A DNA stretch of 64,000 bases from Methylomarinum sp965277025 (lineage in GTDB: Bacteria > Pseudomonadota > Gammaproteobacteria > Methylococcales > Methylomonadaceae): assembly GCA_965277025.1 (NCBI GenBank), contig OZ255706.1:1860001-1924000 (forward strand), read 5' to 3'. How positions within the stretch are numbered: position 1 is the stretch's first letter; each line of letters begins with the position of its first letter. Positions 26,599-35,289 of this stretch are shown piece by piece. The translations under genes and the position numbers were made by a program. Below the pieces are notes generated by a model that made no database searches, was not told the DNA's origin, and was given only the letters and a program-made list of their open reading frames with translations.

Positions 26599-26853
26599 GT
26601 GACGTTGATTTTGATAACAAAGGCACAACTGAATAAACTACGCTGGCGTTGCCGTCGAGGAACACTGGAACTGGACGTGATTTTTCAGCGTTTTTTGGAT
26701 ACACAATACACACGCTTGCAGTCAGAACAACAACAAACCTTTATGGAACTGCTTGCGCTGGAAGATGATCAACTGATTCATTATTTTATCGAAAACCAGT
26801 AGCCTGATGACGATGATCTCAAGGAACTTGTCATCGCCATGCGTAGCCGATAA
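26599..26853 (+). pseudogene. sdhE: SdhE flavinylation factor with in-frame amber codon
   Basis: SdhE (YgfY family) promotes covalent FAD attachment to SdhA. The frame has AQLNKLRWRCRRGTLELD with the conserved RGxxE motif, then LLALEDDQLIHYFIENQ, then TAG at 26800-26802. The same frame continues PDDDDLKELVIAMRSR to TAA 26851-26853, exactly the conserved C-terminal helix of SdhE. So the stop is a premature nonsense codon removing about 16 residues. The start is GTG 26599 or TTG 26611. The RGxxE part remains, so partial function is possible. An earlier ATG at 26527 would give an atypical leader. Confidence 0.85.
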
Positions 26854-26941
26854 TGGTCTTTTTCTTTTGTATGCGCTGAACAAATCATCTCCGGCTTGTC
26901 CAGCGTATTCCAAAATGAAAGCCTGGATGTGGGAGATGACG

Positions 26942-27209
26942 ATGAATGACTCGCGTTTAGATAACTCGGAATTTGCGCTTTTTGCACAGGAAATGGCGGA
27001 TGTGGCGCCGCTAAAAGCAGAAGCTAAAGTATTGATTAAAAAGCATACGGCTAATATAGAGTCTGATTATCGTCGGGAAGCCGCTGAATATAGTCATGGT
27101 GATATAAAAGCGCCTTTATCATTAGTCTTGCGAAAAACACTTAAAGCCGAAGACTGGCTGAGCTATAAACGTGATGGTATTCAGCAGGGCGTATTTAGAA
27201 ATCTTCGTT
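26942..27209 (+). pseudogene. smrA: SmrA-like Smr-domain protein, 5' part (split by IS66)
   Basis: 89 codons from ATG 26942 (GGGAG upstream) with the SmrA N-terminal pattern: FAQEMADVAPL, LKAEDWLSYKRDGIQQGVFRNLR. The frame is interrupted by IS66 copy 2. Removing the element and one 8-bp duplication joins it in frame to 28926-29146, restoring about 164 residues. Confidence 0.85.
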
Positions 27210-28917
27210 GTAACTACTCAGCGTATTTTACCAAAAGCATCAGGTCACTGAGTAAATTCCGGTAATTTCCCCTTAAATACCAGTACCAACGCTTCAGAGG
27301 CACTGACATGATGTTTACGACAAGTGGATAGATATCCCCGAATACGGCAGAAGGTGATGGCACCCTGCTCACTCCTGAAACACCCCGATATTTTTTGCTG
27401 CACCCTGGTCATGCGGATATCATTCTCACCGGGATTATTAGTAAATGGCACATCCATTTCTCTCATAAAGCGTAAGACATCATCCTGGTAATTGATCAGC
27501 CGTTCCAGTAAGTTTCTGGATTTACTGCGCTTGAGGCGCCCACGTTTGGGTTTACCGGGCAACGGGGTTGGTGGCGGACATTCAATTTGTGCTTTCTCTA
27601 ATAAATCTCGATATCGTCGTCGATAACAGGCCGCTTTTCTTGCTTCAAGCTTCCCCCCTGCATCATCGACGACCTGATTGATCTTTTTTAACCGGGTTTC
27701 CATTTCTTTGGCCCACTGCTGTCCATCCTGCTCCCAGGCACGGGTCAGTTCACGCAGATGATGCGCATTGCACAAGGCATGAGTGAAGGGGGACTTGTAG
27801 TAAGGCTTCCAGTGATCGTGGCATAAAATGCCATGAAAGTCAGGCAGGATGCCAATGACATCCATCGCTTCCTTGCCCCGTTTTACATGGGGAAAATAAT
27901 GTGTCCATAAATCATTAGAAGCACAATGCAACCAGTACCTGGCGCCATTGATGTTAATGCCCGTTTCATCGGCATGTACAACAGAAGCTGCCGCCAGTCT
28001 TTGCTCGCAAATCGGCTCAAAGGATGCCAGCTTCTCAAAGGCTGGTTGATTGAAATTAACCAGCGAACCTTCACTGATGGGGATCTGTAATTGATCGGAA
28101 AAATAATCCTTGATGCGCTGGCAGGGCAATAATTGGTACTGCGAAAGATACACGGCGTGCGCCTTGAGTTGGTCACCATATTGCACGGCTTTTGTTACGC
28201 CCTCGGGAAAAGGAGCAACAAACCGACGACCTTGTTCATCGATAAGCCTTTGCGCACGATATTCCGTCACAATCCGTGAAATATCAATATCAAATACCTG
28301 CCGGGTTTCAAAGCCATCTGCCGTGTAGCTTCCGGCTGGCAAGGTACGGCGATCAATCTTGATGGAGATAACGTCATCGGGATCATCGACTTTAACCAGC
28401 GTGGTGCCAATATGCCCTTTCTGTCCACCACCTGGTTTTTTTGATCCAGCCCGTGCTTTCCTTTTACGATCAGGATCACTTGATGGCGGCCTGGAACTGT
28501 TACTGCTGTTAAGTCCGAGCCGATGCATCAAGAGCGTGACCAGCAACAACAATATCTCCAGCGAAGACCGCAGCGCCGGAGATAAATCGGCTTCATCTTC
28601 AAGCAGCTGCCGGGCATTGGTAATGGCAGCCTCTACATCAATGGAATCAGTCTTCAATGAAACGGCCTGTGGGTTTAAGTACAGGACTCTTGTCTCATGG
28701 CTTTTGAAATACGAATTTTTGCCTCTGTGTTGCCCGTCATCGTATTTTAGAAATGCACGGCAGCAGGGCTATCGGGCATTGCTTATAAGGCAACACGCCT
28801 CAACTAACGCAGGCTAATACAGTAAACCTCTTGCGCCAGGTGTTGCCGTTAGAAAATCAAAAATAACGCTAAAATCGTGTCAAGCAGTTTTTTTACTTAT
28901 TTACGCTGAGTAGTTAC
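27210..28917 (-). mobile_element. IS66-family insertion sequence, copy 2 (in smrA)
   Basis: 1708 bp, same length and ends as copy 1 but opposite orientation. Perfect 8-bp target duplication TCTTCGTT at 27202-27209 and 28918-28925. Confidence 0.95.
27245..28657 (-). CDS. IS66-family transposase, copy 2
   Basis: 470 residues, nearly identical to copy 1, with differences such as T3 for I3, and NNPGEND for NNLGEND near the last catalytic residue. Full length, so probably active. Confidence 0.9.
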   Translation of the reverse strand: MKTDSIDVEAAITNARQLLEDEADLSPALRSSLEILLLLVTLLMHRLGLNSSNSSRPPSSDPDRKRKARAGSKKPGGGQKGHIGTTLVKVDDPDDVISIKIDRRTLPAGSYTADGFETRQVFDIDISRIVTEYRAQRLIDEQGRRFVAPFPEGVTKAVQYGDQLKAHAVYLSQYQLLPCQRIKDYFSDQLQIPISEGSLVNFNQPAFEKLASFEPICEQRLAAASVVHADETGININGARYWLHCASNDLWTHYFPHVKRGKEAMDVIGILPDFHGILCHDHWKPYYKSPFTHALCNAHHLRELTRAWEQDGQQWAKEMETRLKKINQVVDDAGGKLEARKAACYRRRYRDLLEKAQIECPPPTPLPGKPKRGRLKRSKSRNLLERLINYQDDVLRFMREMDVPFTNNPGENDIRMTRVQQKISGCFRSEQGAITFCRIRGYLSTCRKHHVSASEALVLVFKGKLPEFTQ

Positions 28918-28925
28918 TCTTCGTT

Positions 28926-29146
28926 TAGGCAAATATCCTCTGGAAGCCACCCTGAACTTACAAACACTTACACCTCAGCAGGCACGGGATGAACTCCAGG
29001 TTTTCCTGCAAGATGCTGAGCAGAACAATCTGCGCAGTTTGTTGATGGTGTTTGGTCGCAGTCGGAAAGGTATTGTTATCAAGAGCTACTTAGCGCAGTG
29101 GTTGGTTGAGCTGGAGCAGGTGCAGGTTTTTCATAGCGCTTTGTAG
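28926..29146 (+). pseudogene. smrA: SmrA-like protein, 3' part (Smr domain)
   Basis: The Smr domain continues from LGKYPLEATLNLQ. It lacks the usual catalytic LDLH motif (LNLQ here) and the usual HGxG (FGRS here), but keeps the SmrA-specific tail KSYLAQWLVELEQVQVFHSAL. The start codon is on the other side of IS66, so nothing is likely translated from this part. Confidence 0.8.
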
Positions 29147-29567
29147 CATCACGGTGGAGTGGGGGCTGTTTATGTTTTACTCAGAAAAAGTGAGGTCAAG
29201 AGGCAGCAGAACAGAGAGCGACATGCCGCCAGATTAGGCCACCAGCTATGATAGTTACACAAAGGTAGTTTTTACTTCTGCTAAACTCAATACGGGGGCT
29301 TGATGAAAAGCTGAAATAACTGCTCAGGGAAACGTTGAACAAATCATCCATACTGGCAGCGACCGCAAATCGTTATGCGATTTGAGCTTTACTTACAAAA
29401 TATTTAGGCTGCAAGCAGCGATTCCTCAGCTAGTTCCCAAAAAAATGTCGGCTCTGCGTTTAATAATAGCTTTGCCTTGATTCTTATAACCTCAGGGTCG
29501 ATTTGATTGGTTATCGTTACTTGACGACTTGTTGAGTAACGACTTTTTATTTTGTTTGGACTGAAGA
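29147..29567. other. intergenic region, no gene seen
   Basis: 421 bp with no convincing frame. A weak copy of the dispersed repeat (GAAACGTTGAACAAATCA) is at about 29328-29346. The promoter of the next gene should lie in the AT-rich last 100 bp. Confidence 0.5.
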
Positions 29568-30110
29568 ATGGAAAATTCTGCACAACTACCTGACTTGGAC
29601 TGGAGCCAGGTTAAAGAAACTATTACTTTGCTGACGGTCTCTGTTGCAATGGTGCAAAGCAGCATGCAGGAAGGCGATAGCTCGGTTACTTCGCTAGCGG
29701 ATAACTTTACCTCGATGATAGAGGATATGCAATCGATAGAAAAGGTAATCAACGGCCTTGAAGACGGTGACGTCAAGCAGCAGGCTGTGCAGCATTGTCA
29801 AGATATGCAAAGCCGTATTCAAACTTCCATTGTTGCGTTTCAGTTTTATGATCGATTGCAGCAGTGTCTGGAGCATGTCGTCATGAATCTTGATGGGCTT
29901 TCCACTCTGATAGCCGATCCTCAACGGCTTTATAATCCATTTGAATGGCAAAAATTCAAACAGGAAATTCGTGGCCGCTATACAATGGAACAGGAGCGCG
30001 CGATGTTCGATGCAATTTTGGCTGGAAAATCTATGGAAGAAGCTATTGAGCAAGTAAAACAGCAGGTTAAACAAGACGATGAGCAGGATGATAACATCGA
30101 GTTGTTCTGA
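29568..30110 (+). CDS. uncharacterised acidic helical protein, chemotaxis-like
   Basis: 180 residues, soluble, almost entirely alpha-helical by composition. The central helix RIQTSIVAFQFYDRLQQCLEHV has the spacing of the F-Q-x-x-D-x-x-x-Q-x-x-x-H/I-V pattern seen in CheZ and methyl-accepting chemotaxis helices. The tail (KQQVKQDDEQDDNIELF) is acidic. The acidic C-terminal tail recalls the CheY-binding tail of CheZ, but the catalytic context is not clear enough to name it. Single gene upstream of a TPR lipoprotein. Confidence 0.5.
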   Translation: MENSAQLPDLDWSQVKETITLLTVSVAMVQSSMQEGDSSVTSLADNFTSMIEDMQSIEKVINGLEDGDVKQQAVQHCQDMQSRIQTSIVAFQFYDRLQQCLEHVVMNLDGLSTLIADPQRLYNPFEWQKFKQEIRGRYTMEQERAMFDAILAGKSMEEAIEQVKQQVKQDDEQDDNIELF

Positions 30111-30170
30111 ATCAGCAATAATTGTTCTGATAGTTCGGGTATAATCAATATTTTATTTTTTCTAGTTGAC

Positions 30171-30737
30171 ATGATTCAGACTCGATATACCGTCTTATTT
30201 TTCACTGCCTTGTTATTGCAAGCTTGTACTGGTTACCAGCCACCTGCGCCCGTTTATGGGCGTGCCTCAACTGACCCATATTCACGTCCTGTCTACCCTG
30301 AGCGTACAATTCCAGCAGAAAATGAAAATATTGGGACGATTCAGCCGACATCACCTAGCAGCACTCCATCGGCGCCACCACCTTCCCGTTACACGACCAG
30401 CCGCCAACAACCTTTATCGCCAGCAGTCATCGCCTTGATGTCTGAATCAGACCGCTACAGCCGTTCTGGTGATTTGGAAGCGGCAGTAGTCAGGCTGGAG
30501 CGTGCTTTACGTATCAGTCCGCGTAATCCGGAATTAACCTACAGGTTGGCAAAGCTGCGTCTGCAACAGGAAAAGCCTGTTCTGGCTGAAGACCTTGCCA
30601 AAAAGGCGGCATTGCTGGCCGCTGGCAATAACCCGCTGAAAAGAAAGTGCTGGTTGTTGATCACCCAATCCCGCCGTATGCAGCATGATTTGCAAGGCGC
30701 CAGGGAAGCTGAATCCAGAGCCCGGCAATATTACTGA
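30171..30737 (+). CDS. TPR-containing lipoprotein
   Basis: 188 residues. Lipoprotein signal ending LLLQAC (lipidated Cys19), then a Pro/Ser/Thr-rich linker to about residue 80, and one to two TPR motifs (SRSGDLEAAVVRLERALRI, RNPELTYRLAKLRLQQ). It probably sits on the outer-membrane inner face. Followed by yoaA after 5 bp, so they may share a transcript. Confidence 0.75.
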   Translation: MIQTRYTVLFFTALLLQACTGYQPPAPVYGRASTDPYSRPVYPERTIPAENENIGTIQPTSPSSTPSAPPPSRYTTSRQQPLSPAVIALMSESDRYSRSGDLEAAVVRLERALRISPRNPELTYRLAKLRLQQEKPVLAEDLAKKAALLAAGNNPLKRKCWLLITQSRRMQHDLQGAREAESRARQYY

Positions 30738-30742
30738 TTGAC

Positions 30743-32680
30743 GTGTCTGATCTCGAACAGTTTTTTGCGCCAGATGGTGATTTGTCTGGTGTTATCAAGG
30801 GTTATCAACCCCGGCCGTTGCAACAGGAAATGGCTGCAGCCATTGCTAAAGCCATCGAAACAGAACAAAACCTGATCGCCGAAGCGGGAACCGGAACGGG
30901 TAAAACATTTGCTTATCTGGTTCCTGCAATTCTGGCCGATAAAAAAACGATTGTTTCCACCGGCACCAAAAATCTGCAAGATCAATTATTCAGCAAAGAT
31001 ATCCCCCTGATTCGCGAGGCATTGAAAAGCCATCCTTTTGTACCGGCTTTATTGAAGGGTCGGGCCAATTACCTCTGTACTTACCGGTTGGAAAATGCAT
31101 TGCATAATGCGATTGGTTACAGCAAGGATGATGCGGCGGCGCTTGCACAAATCAAATCCTGGGCGGGGCGGACCAAAACGGGTGATATCGCTGAAATCAG
31201 TGATGTGCAGGAAGGTAATCCTGTTTGGTATAACGCCACTTCAACGGTGGAAAATTGTCTGGGACAGGATTGTCCTGATTATACCGATTGTTTTTTGGTC
31301 AAGGCGCGGAAAAAGGCCCAGGATGCTGACCTGGTAGTCGTCAATCATCATTTACTGTGCGCTGACTGGTCTATACGACAAATTGGCTTCGGTGAATTAT
31401 TGCCCAGTGCAGAAGTGGTTATCATTGACGAAGCGCACCAATTGGCAGATGTCGCGTCCAATTTCCTTGGGGTTTCACTCGGCGCGCGGCAACTGAATGA
31501 CCTGGCTGCCGATACCGAAGTAGAGTTTTTTAAAGACGCCAGCGACATGCCGGATTTACGCACAGCATTCGAGGAGCTGCGGCTGGAAGTCAAGGACTTG
31601 CGTCTGGCGTTTGGTTTGGAGTTGCGTCGGGGTGATTGGCAAGAAATTGAAAACAACCCCAAAATATCGGCCGCGCTGGAGTCAGTCTATAAACAATTAC
31701 AGCGTTTGACCGATCAATTGGAAATGGCCTCGATTCGCAGTAAGGGTTTGGAAACCTGTTTTGAACGGGCGGAAAATTATGAAAATCAACTCAACAGTAT
31801 TTTGCATGATGAACAAGGCGAATGGATCAAATGGTTTGAAGTGCACAGCAAATCATTTACCTTGAGTCGTACTCCGCTGGATATTGCCAAAGAATTCAAG
31901 GGCTTCATGCAGCAACATCCAGCTACCTGGATTTTTACCTCGGCTACTTTGAGTGTTGCAGGCAAATTCGAACATTTCTCCCGTAGTCTGGGGCTTTATG
32001 ATGCCGAATGCAGAAGCTGGGATAGTCCGTTTGATTACGCCAACCAGGCTTTGTTTTATCATCCAAGAGGCTTGCCAAAACCTACTGAAGTCGATTTCAC
32101 CGATAAAATCATCGAATTTGTCGTACCGGTGTTGAACGCCAGCCGTGGACGGGCTTTTTTTCTGTTTACCAGTCATCGGGCACTGCAACGTGCGGCAGAA
32201 ATTCTTGCCGACCGGCTTGAATATCCGCTATTGGTTCAAGGGACAAAATCCAAACAGGTTTTGTTAGAGCAATTTAAACAAAAAGGCAATGCGATATTGC
32301 TGGCGACTGCCAGTTTTTGGGAAGGTGTAGATGTCAGAGGGGATGCTTTGTCCTGCGTTATTATCGATAAACTACCCTTTGCATCGCCTGGTGATCCAGT
32401 GCTGAAAGCCCGGCTGGACAGCATGAAAAAACAGGGGCGAAATCCTTTTTTTGAATACCAGTTGCCTGCGGCGATTATCGCTTTGCGGCAGGGTATCGGA
32501 CGTTTGATTCGAGATAAAAATGACCGGGGGGTGCTGATGGTATGTGATCCACGTTTATTGAAACGTGCGTATGGACAAATGTTTCTGGACAGCGTTCCAC
32601 CGATGCGCCGCAGTCAGGATATCGAGGAAGTTAAACAATTTTTTGCTCAAGAGGATAAAAGTGAAAATACTGGCAGTTGA
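30743..32680 (+). CDS. yoaA: DinG-family DNA helicase YoaA
   Basis: A 645-residue XPD/DinG-like superfamily 2 helicase. Walker A AGTGTGKT (48-55), a FeS-cluster domain with four Cys (CTYRL, then CLGQDCPDYTDC), DEAH at 229-232, and motif VI QGIGRLIR. The presence of the FeS cysteines and length favour YoaA over DinG. In E. coli YoaA acts with HolC in repair of replication forks. Starts GTG 30743. Overlaps tsaB by 20 bp. Confidence 0.9.
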   Translation: MSDLEQFFAPDGDLSGVIKGYQPRPLQQEMAAAIAKAIETEQNLIAEAGTGTGKTFAYLVPAILADKKTIVSTGTKNLQDQLFSKDIPLIREALKSHPFVPALLKGRANYLCTYRLENALHNAIGYSKDDAAALAQIKSWAGRTKTGDIAEISDVQEGNPVWYNATSTVENCLGQDCPDYTDCFLVKARKKAQDADLVVVNHHLLCADWSIRQIGFGELLPSAEVVIIDEAHQLADVASNFLGVSLGARQLNDLAADTEVEFFKDASDMPDLRTAFEELRLEVKDLRLAFGLELRRGDWQEIENNPKISAALESVYKQLQRLTDQLEMASIRSKGLETCFERAENYENQLNSILHDEQGEWIKWFEVHSKSFTLSRTPLDIAKEFKGFMQQHPATWIFTSATLSVAGKFEHFSRSLGLYDAECRSWDSPFDYANQALFYHPRGLPKPTEVDFTDKIIEFVVPVLNASRGRAFFLFTSHRALQRAAEILADRLEYPLLVQGTKSKQVLLEQFKQKGNAILLATASFWEGVDVRGDALSCVIIDKLPFASPGDPVLKARLDSMKKQGRNPFFEYQLPAAIIALRQGIGRLIRDKNDRGVLMVCDPRLLKRAYGQMFLDSVPPMRRSQDIEEVKQFFAQEDKSENTGS

Positions 32681-33344
32681 AACCGCGACGCCGGCATGTT
32701 CGGCTGCTTTACTGATCGATGGTGAGATTCTGTCGCATTTTCAGATGGCGCCTCGTGAACATACCAGGTTGATCTTGCCGATGGTTGAAGACTTGCTTCA
32801 TCAAGCAGGGCTGAGTGTGACGCAACTGGATGCCGTGGCATTTGGTCGAGGGCCTGGCTCGTTTACCGGCGTTCGTATTGCAACGGGTGTCGTTCAGGGA
32901 ATAGCCCTGGGAGCGGAGCTTCCCGTGCTGCCTGTTTCGACGCTGGCCTCCATGGCGCAAACTATTTTTAATCGGGAAAAAACAACGCAGGCATTTACTG
33001 CGCTGGACGCCAGAATGGGGGAAATTTTCTGGGCCGTTTATCAAAAAGATTGTCAAGGCATAGCTGAGCTGGTTGAGCCGGAAACGGTGTGTGTGGCAGA
33101 AAATATCACTTTTCCTGGCGGTGCAGGTATCGGTGTGGGGTCGGGCTGGGATGTGTATGGCGATGTTTTAACTACTCAACTTAAAAAACAGCTGCTAGCG
33201 GTTGAAGATGATATTTGGCCGCATGCGGCCACGATAGTTGAGCTGGCGGCAGTGGGTTACAAACAAGGGCAAGCAGTTGCGCCAGAGTTTGCCATGCCAG
33301 TTTATCTGCGCGACAAGGTGGCGAAAAAAGAGTCGGAAAGATGA
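32661..33344 (+). CDS. tsaB: tRNA threonylcarbamoyladenosine biosynthesis protein TsaB
   Basis: 227 residues from GTG 32661, which has AGAGG upstream; an upstream in-frame start would lie inside yoaA. Typical TsaB start ILAVETATPACSAAL, then FGRGPGSFTGVRIATGVVQG. It scaffolds TsaD/TsaE in making t6A in tRNA. Its pairing with yoaA is common in gammaproteobacteria. Confidence 0.93.
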   Translation: MKILAVETATPACSAALLIDGEILSHFQMAPREHTRLILPMVEDLLHQAGLSVTQLDAVAFGRGPGSFTGVRIATGVVQGIALGAELPVLPVSTLASMAQTIFNREKTTQAFTALDARMGEIFWAVYQKDCQGIAELVEPETVCVAENITFPGGAGIGVGSGWDVYGDVLTTQLKKQLLAVEDDIWPHAATIVELAAVGYKQGQAVAPEFAMPVYLRDKVAKKESER

Positions 33345-33511
33345 TAACAGGCTTATGAAAGCTAAGACGGTCATTATTGATTCAAGTCTGGCGAATTGAC
33401 GGAATTAAGTCTTTTTTAAGTCATAATCTGGATAATAAAAGTCGCTTAACATGCTATTTATATTGAAATTATATAGATCTGGTCTAGACTTCAATTAAGT
33501 ATTAGATTTGT

Positions 33512-33540
33512 AAGGAAGCACTGAACAAATCAGCGATACC
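33512..33540. repeat. dispersed palindromic repeat copy
   Basis: AAGGAAGCACTGAACAAATC then AGCGATACC. It differs from the 6053 copy in its centre and right arm. It is just upstream of the broken PilZ gene. Confidence 0.7.
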
Positions 33541-33571
33541 TCAATACATCAACTTTATACAGGTAATACGT

Positions 33572-33586
33572 ATGGAAAGAAGATTA
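33572..33586 (+). pseudogene. PilZ-domain protein, 5' stub
   Basis: ATG GAA AGA AGA TTA gives MERRL, the usual opening of small PilZ proteins, where the Arg residues belong to the c-di-GMP-binding RxxxR motif. The frame hits TAA at the start of the IS3-family element. The matching 3' part is 34932-35270. Confidence 0.55.
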
Positions 33587-33654
33587 TAAAGTGGACCCCA
33601 TTGTCCAGACAAATTATTAGAGAATTTAAGATAGAACCCTCATAACAGTCAGGC

Positions 33655-34575
33655 TCAATGGCTCTGGCCCATATTTTCACCCGGCGTCTGCTTGGCAGTG
33701 CCGGCATTATATTTATCCACGATTTTAGCGCCACCTCCCGTGGCGAATTGATAAACCCTGTCTGGCGTTTCATAGCCTAACGACTGATGCGGTCGTTCGC
33801 TGTTGTAAAAGGCAAAGTAGTCCGTCAACCCCGCTGACAGTGCTTGCAGGTTGCCGTATTGCTTCAAATAAACTTCTTCATATTTCACTGTGCGCCAGAG
33901 TCGTTCAACAAAGATATTGTCCAAGGCCCGTCCCCGGCCATCCATGCTGATGGTCACGCCATGCTGACTCAATACCCCGGTGAAGTCCGCGCTGGTGAAC
34001 TGTGCGCCCTGGTCGGTATTAAATATCTCCGGTGTGCCATAGGTCTTGATGGCCTGCTCCAGACAATTTACGCAAAACGCGCTGTCCATGGTATTGGAAA
34101 GTTGCCATGCCAATACTTTTCGGCTGTACCAATCCATGATGGCCACCAGATAAACAAATCCTTGCGGCAGTCGGATATAGGTGATGTCGGTACTCCAAAC
34201 CTGGTTGGGGCGTGTCACCTCGACGCCTCTTAACAGATAGGGATAGACTTTATGCTCAGGATGCGGCTTACTGGTGTTCGGGCCCGGCGCCATGCCGACC
34301 AGCCCCAGTATGCGCATCAGCCGCTGAACCCGTTTGCGGTTGACCTGATGGTTAAGGCCGCGTAAATACTTTGTCATACGGCGTGAGCCATAAAAAGGAT
34401 GCCGGGTATATTCTTCGTCGAGCAACCGCAACAGTTGCTGATCTTCAGCAGACACCGGCTGTTGTTGGCGTTTTTTCTGTTCATGGATTACTGAGCGGGT
34501 AACGTTCAATAACTGGCATTGCCGACTTAACGCCAACTCATCTTTTTGATCCACCCAGCTTTGACGCGTGATCAT
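33655..34575 (-). CDS. IS3-family transposase OrfB (integrase core), copy A
   Basis: 306 residues, identical in sequence to copy B. DDE integrase: STDITYI (first Asp), FNTDQGAQFTS (second Asp), and DNIFVERLWRTVK with the catalytic Glu. The HTH_21-like N-terminal region contains YGSRRMTKYL. Intact, but its partner OrfA is frameshifted here. Confidence 0.9.
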   Translation of the reverse strand: MITRQSWVDQKDELALSRQCQLLNVTRSVIHEQKKRQQQPVSAEDQQLLRLLDEEYTRHPFYGSRRMTKYLRGLNHQVNRKRVQRLMRILGLVGMAPGPNTSKPHPEHKVYPYLLRGVEVTRPNQVWSTDITYIRLPQGFVYLVAIMDWYSRKVLAWQLSNTMDSAFCVNCLEQAIKTYGTPEIFNTDQGAQFTSADFTGVLSQHGVTISMDGRGRALDNIFVERLWRTVKYEEVYLKQYGNLQALSAGLTDYFAFYNSERPHQSLGYETPDRVYQFATGGGAKIVDKYNAGTAKQTPGENMGQSH

Positions 34576-34866
34576 AGGCTGATCCCGGACTTTTTTTTAA
34601 GCCAATCCAGTTCCATATTCAACTGCCCGATTTTGGCGTACAGACGGTCCGGATTGTCTTGCGCCTTCACCGCTTTCGGCCCGCGTTTGCCTTCAAACAG
34701 GCTTCCCGCATTGGCCAACAGTTCCTTTTTCCATTGGCTTACCTGAGATGGATGGACTTCATTCTCTTGAGCAATCTCATTGATCGTTTTGATGTTCTTA
34801 ACCGCTTCCAGCGCGATTTTGGCCTTTTGCGCCCCGCTAAAGGTTTTCCGTTTTTTTTTCGCTCAT
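34572..34866 (-). pseudogene. IS3-family OrfA, frameshifted, copy A
   Basis: Equivalent to the 97-residue OrfA of copy B, but the A run after the start codon has nine bases instead of eight, so the frame is lost within five codons. The remaining sequence still encodes the HTH_Tnp_1 region (INEIAQENEVHPSQVSQWK) in another frame. OrfAB fusion protein cannot be made from this copy without slippage. Confidence 0.85.
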
Positions 34867-34931
34867 TTTTTGTACCTCTTTTTTCAATAGTCATAGTTTA
34901 AACTATTGTCCGGATTACGGGGTCCACTATA

Positions 34932-35270
34932 GGCGTACAGCTCAAAGTCCTGGTCAGTGACATTTCTGGTGATGGCCTGTGCATGGAATGTAATACGATT
35001 GAGCGAGATTTGGTAACGCCACATGGACGTTTTGTTCGAGATGATGGCAAACCAGTCGAATTATTCGTGAAATTGAACCTTCCAGAAGAAAGTGGCGAAG
35101 AGAAGGAAATTCAGGCGCGTTGCCATGTTACTTTTTCACGCCGGATTGCTCGAAACCGATGCATGATGGGAGTCAGATATCATGACCTGGACTCTAATGC
35201 CTACCAGCGCCTTTTACATTTTATCGATTTAGTTTTGCAAAGTAATGGCATTCATCAATGCGCTTCTTGA
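34932..35270 (+). pseudogene. PilZ-domain protein, 3' part
   Basis: The frame GVQLKVLVSDISGDGLCME and onward is the second half of a PilZ domain; SDISGDG is the D/N-x-S-x-x-G c-di-GMP motif. It ends LVLQSNGIHQCAS. An ATG at 34983 could restart translation as a 95-residue product lacking the binding motifs. Some residues between MERRL and GVQLK seem to be missing, consistent with a deletion next to the IS. Confidence 0.7.
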
Positions 35271-35289
35271 AAGCGCCTTCTATGAAGTA

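Larger units (their letters stand above)
33587..34931 (-). mobile_element. IS3-family insertion sequence, copy A (in PilZ gene)
   Basis: About 1345 bp. The ends carry TGGACCCC with short inverted similarity. Boundaries are fixed by comparison with copy B (60505-61848, 1344 bp). No target duplication is visible (TTA left, GGC right), unlike copy B. The one-base extra length is in the orfA A run. Confidence 0.85.

Noticed and set aside
26800..26802. TAG in sdhE considered as a pyrrolysine or recoded codon
   Set aside because: No pyl genes are visible, many genes here end in TAG (for example def and lolA's neighbours), and SdhE has no reason to contain pyrrolysine. A nonsense mutation is simpler.
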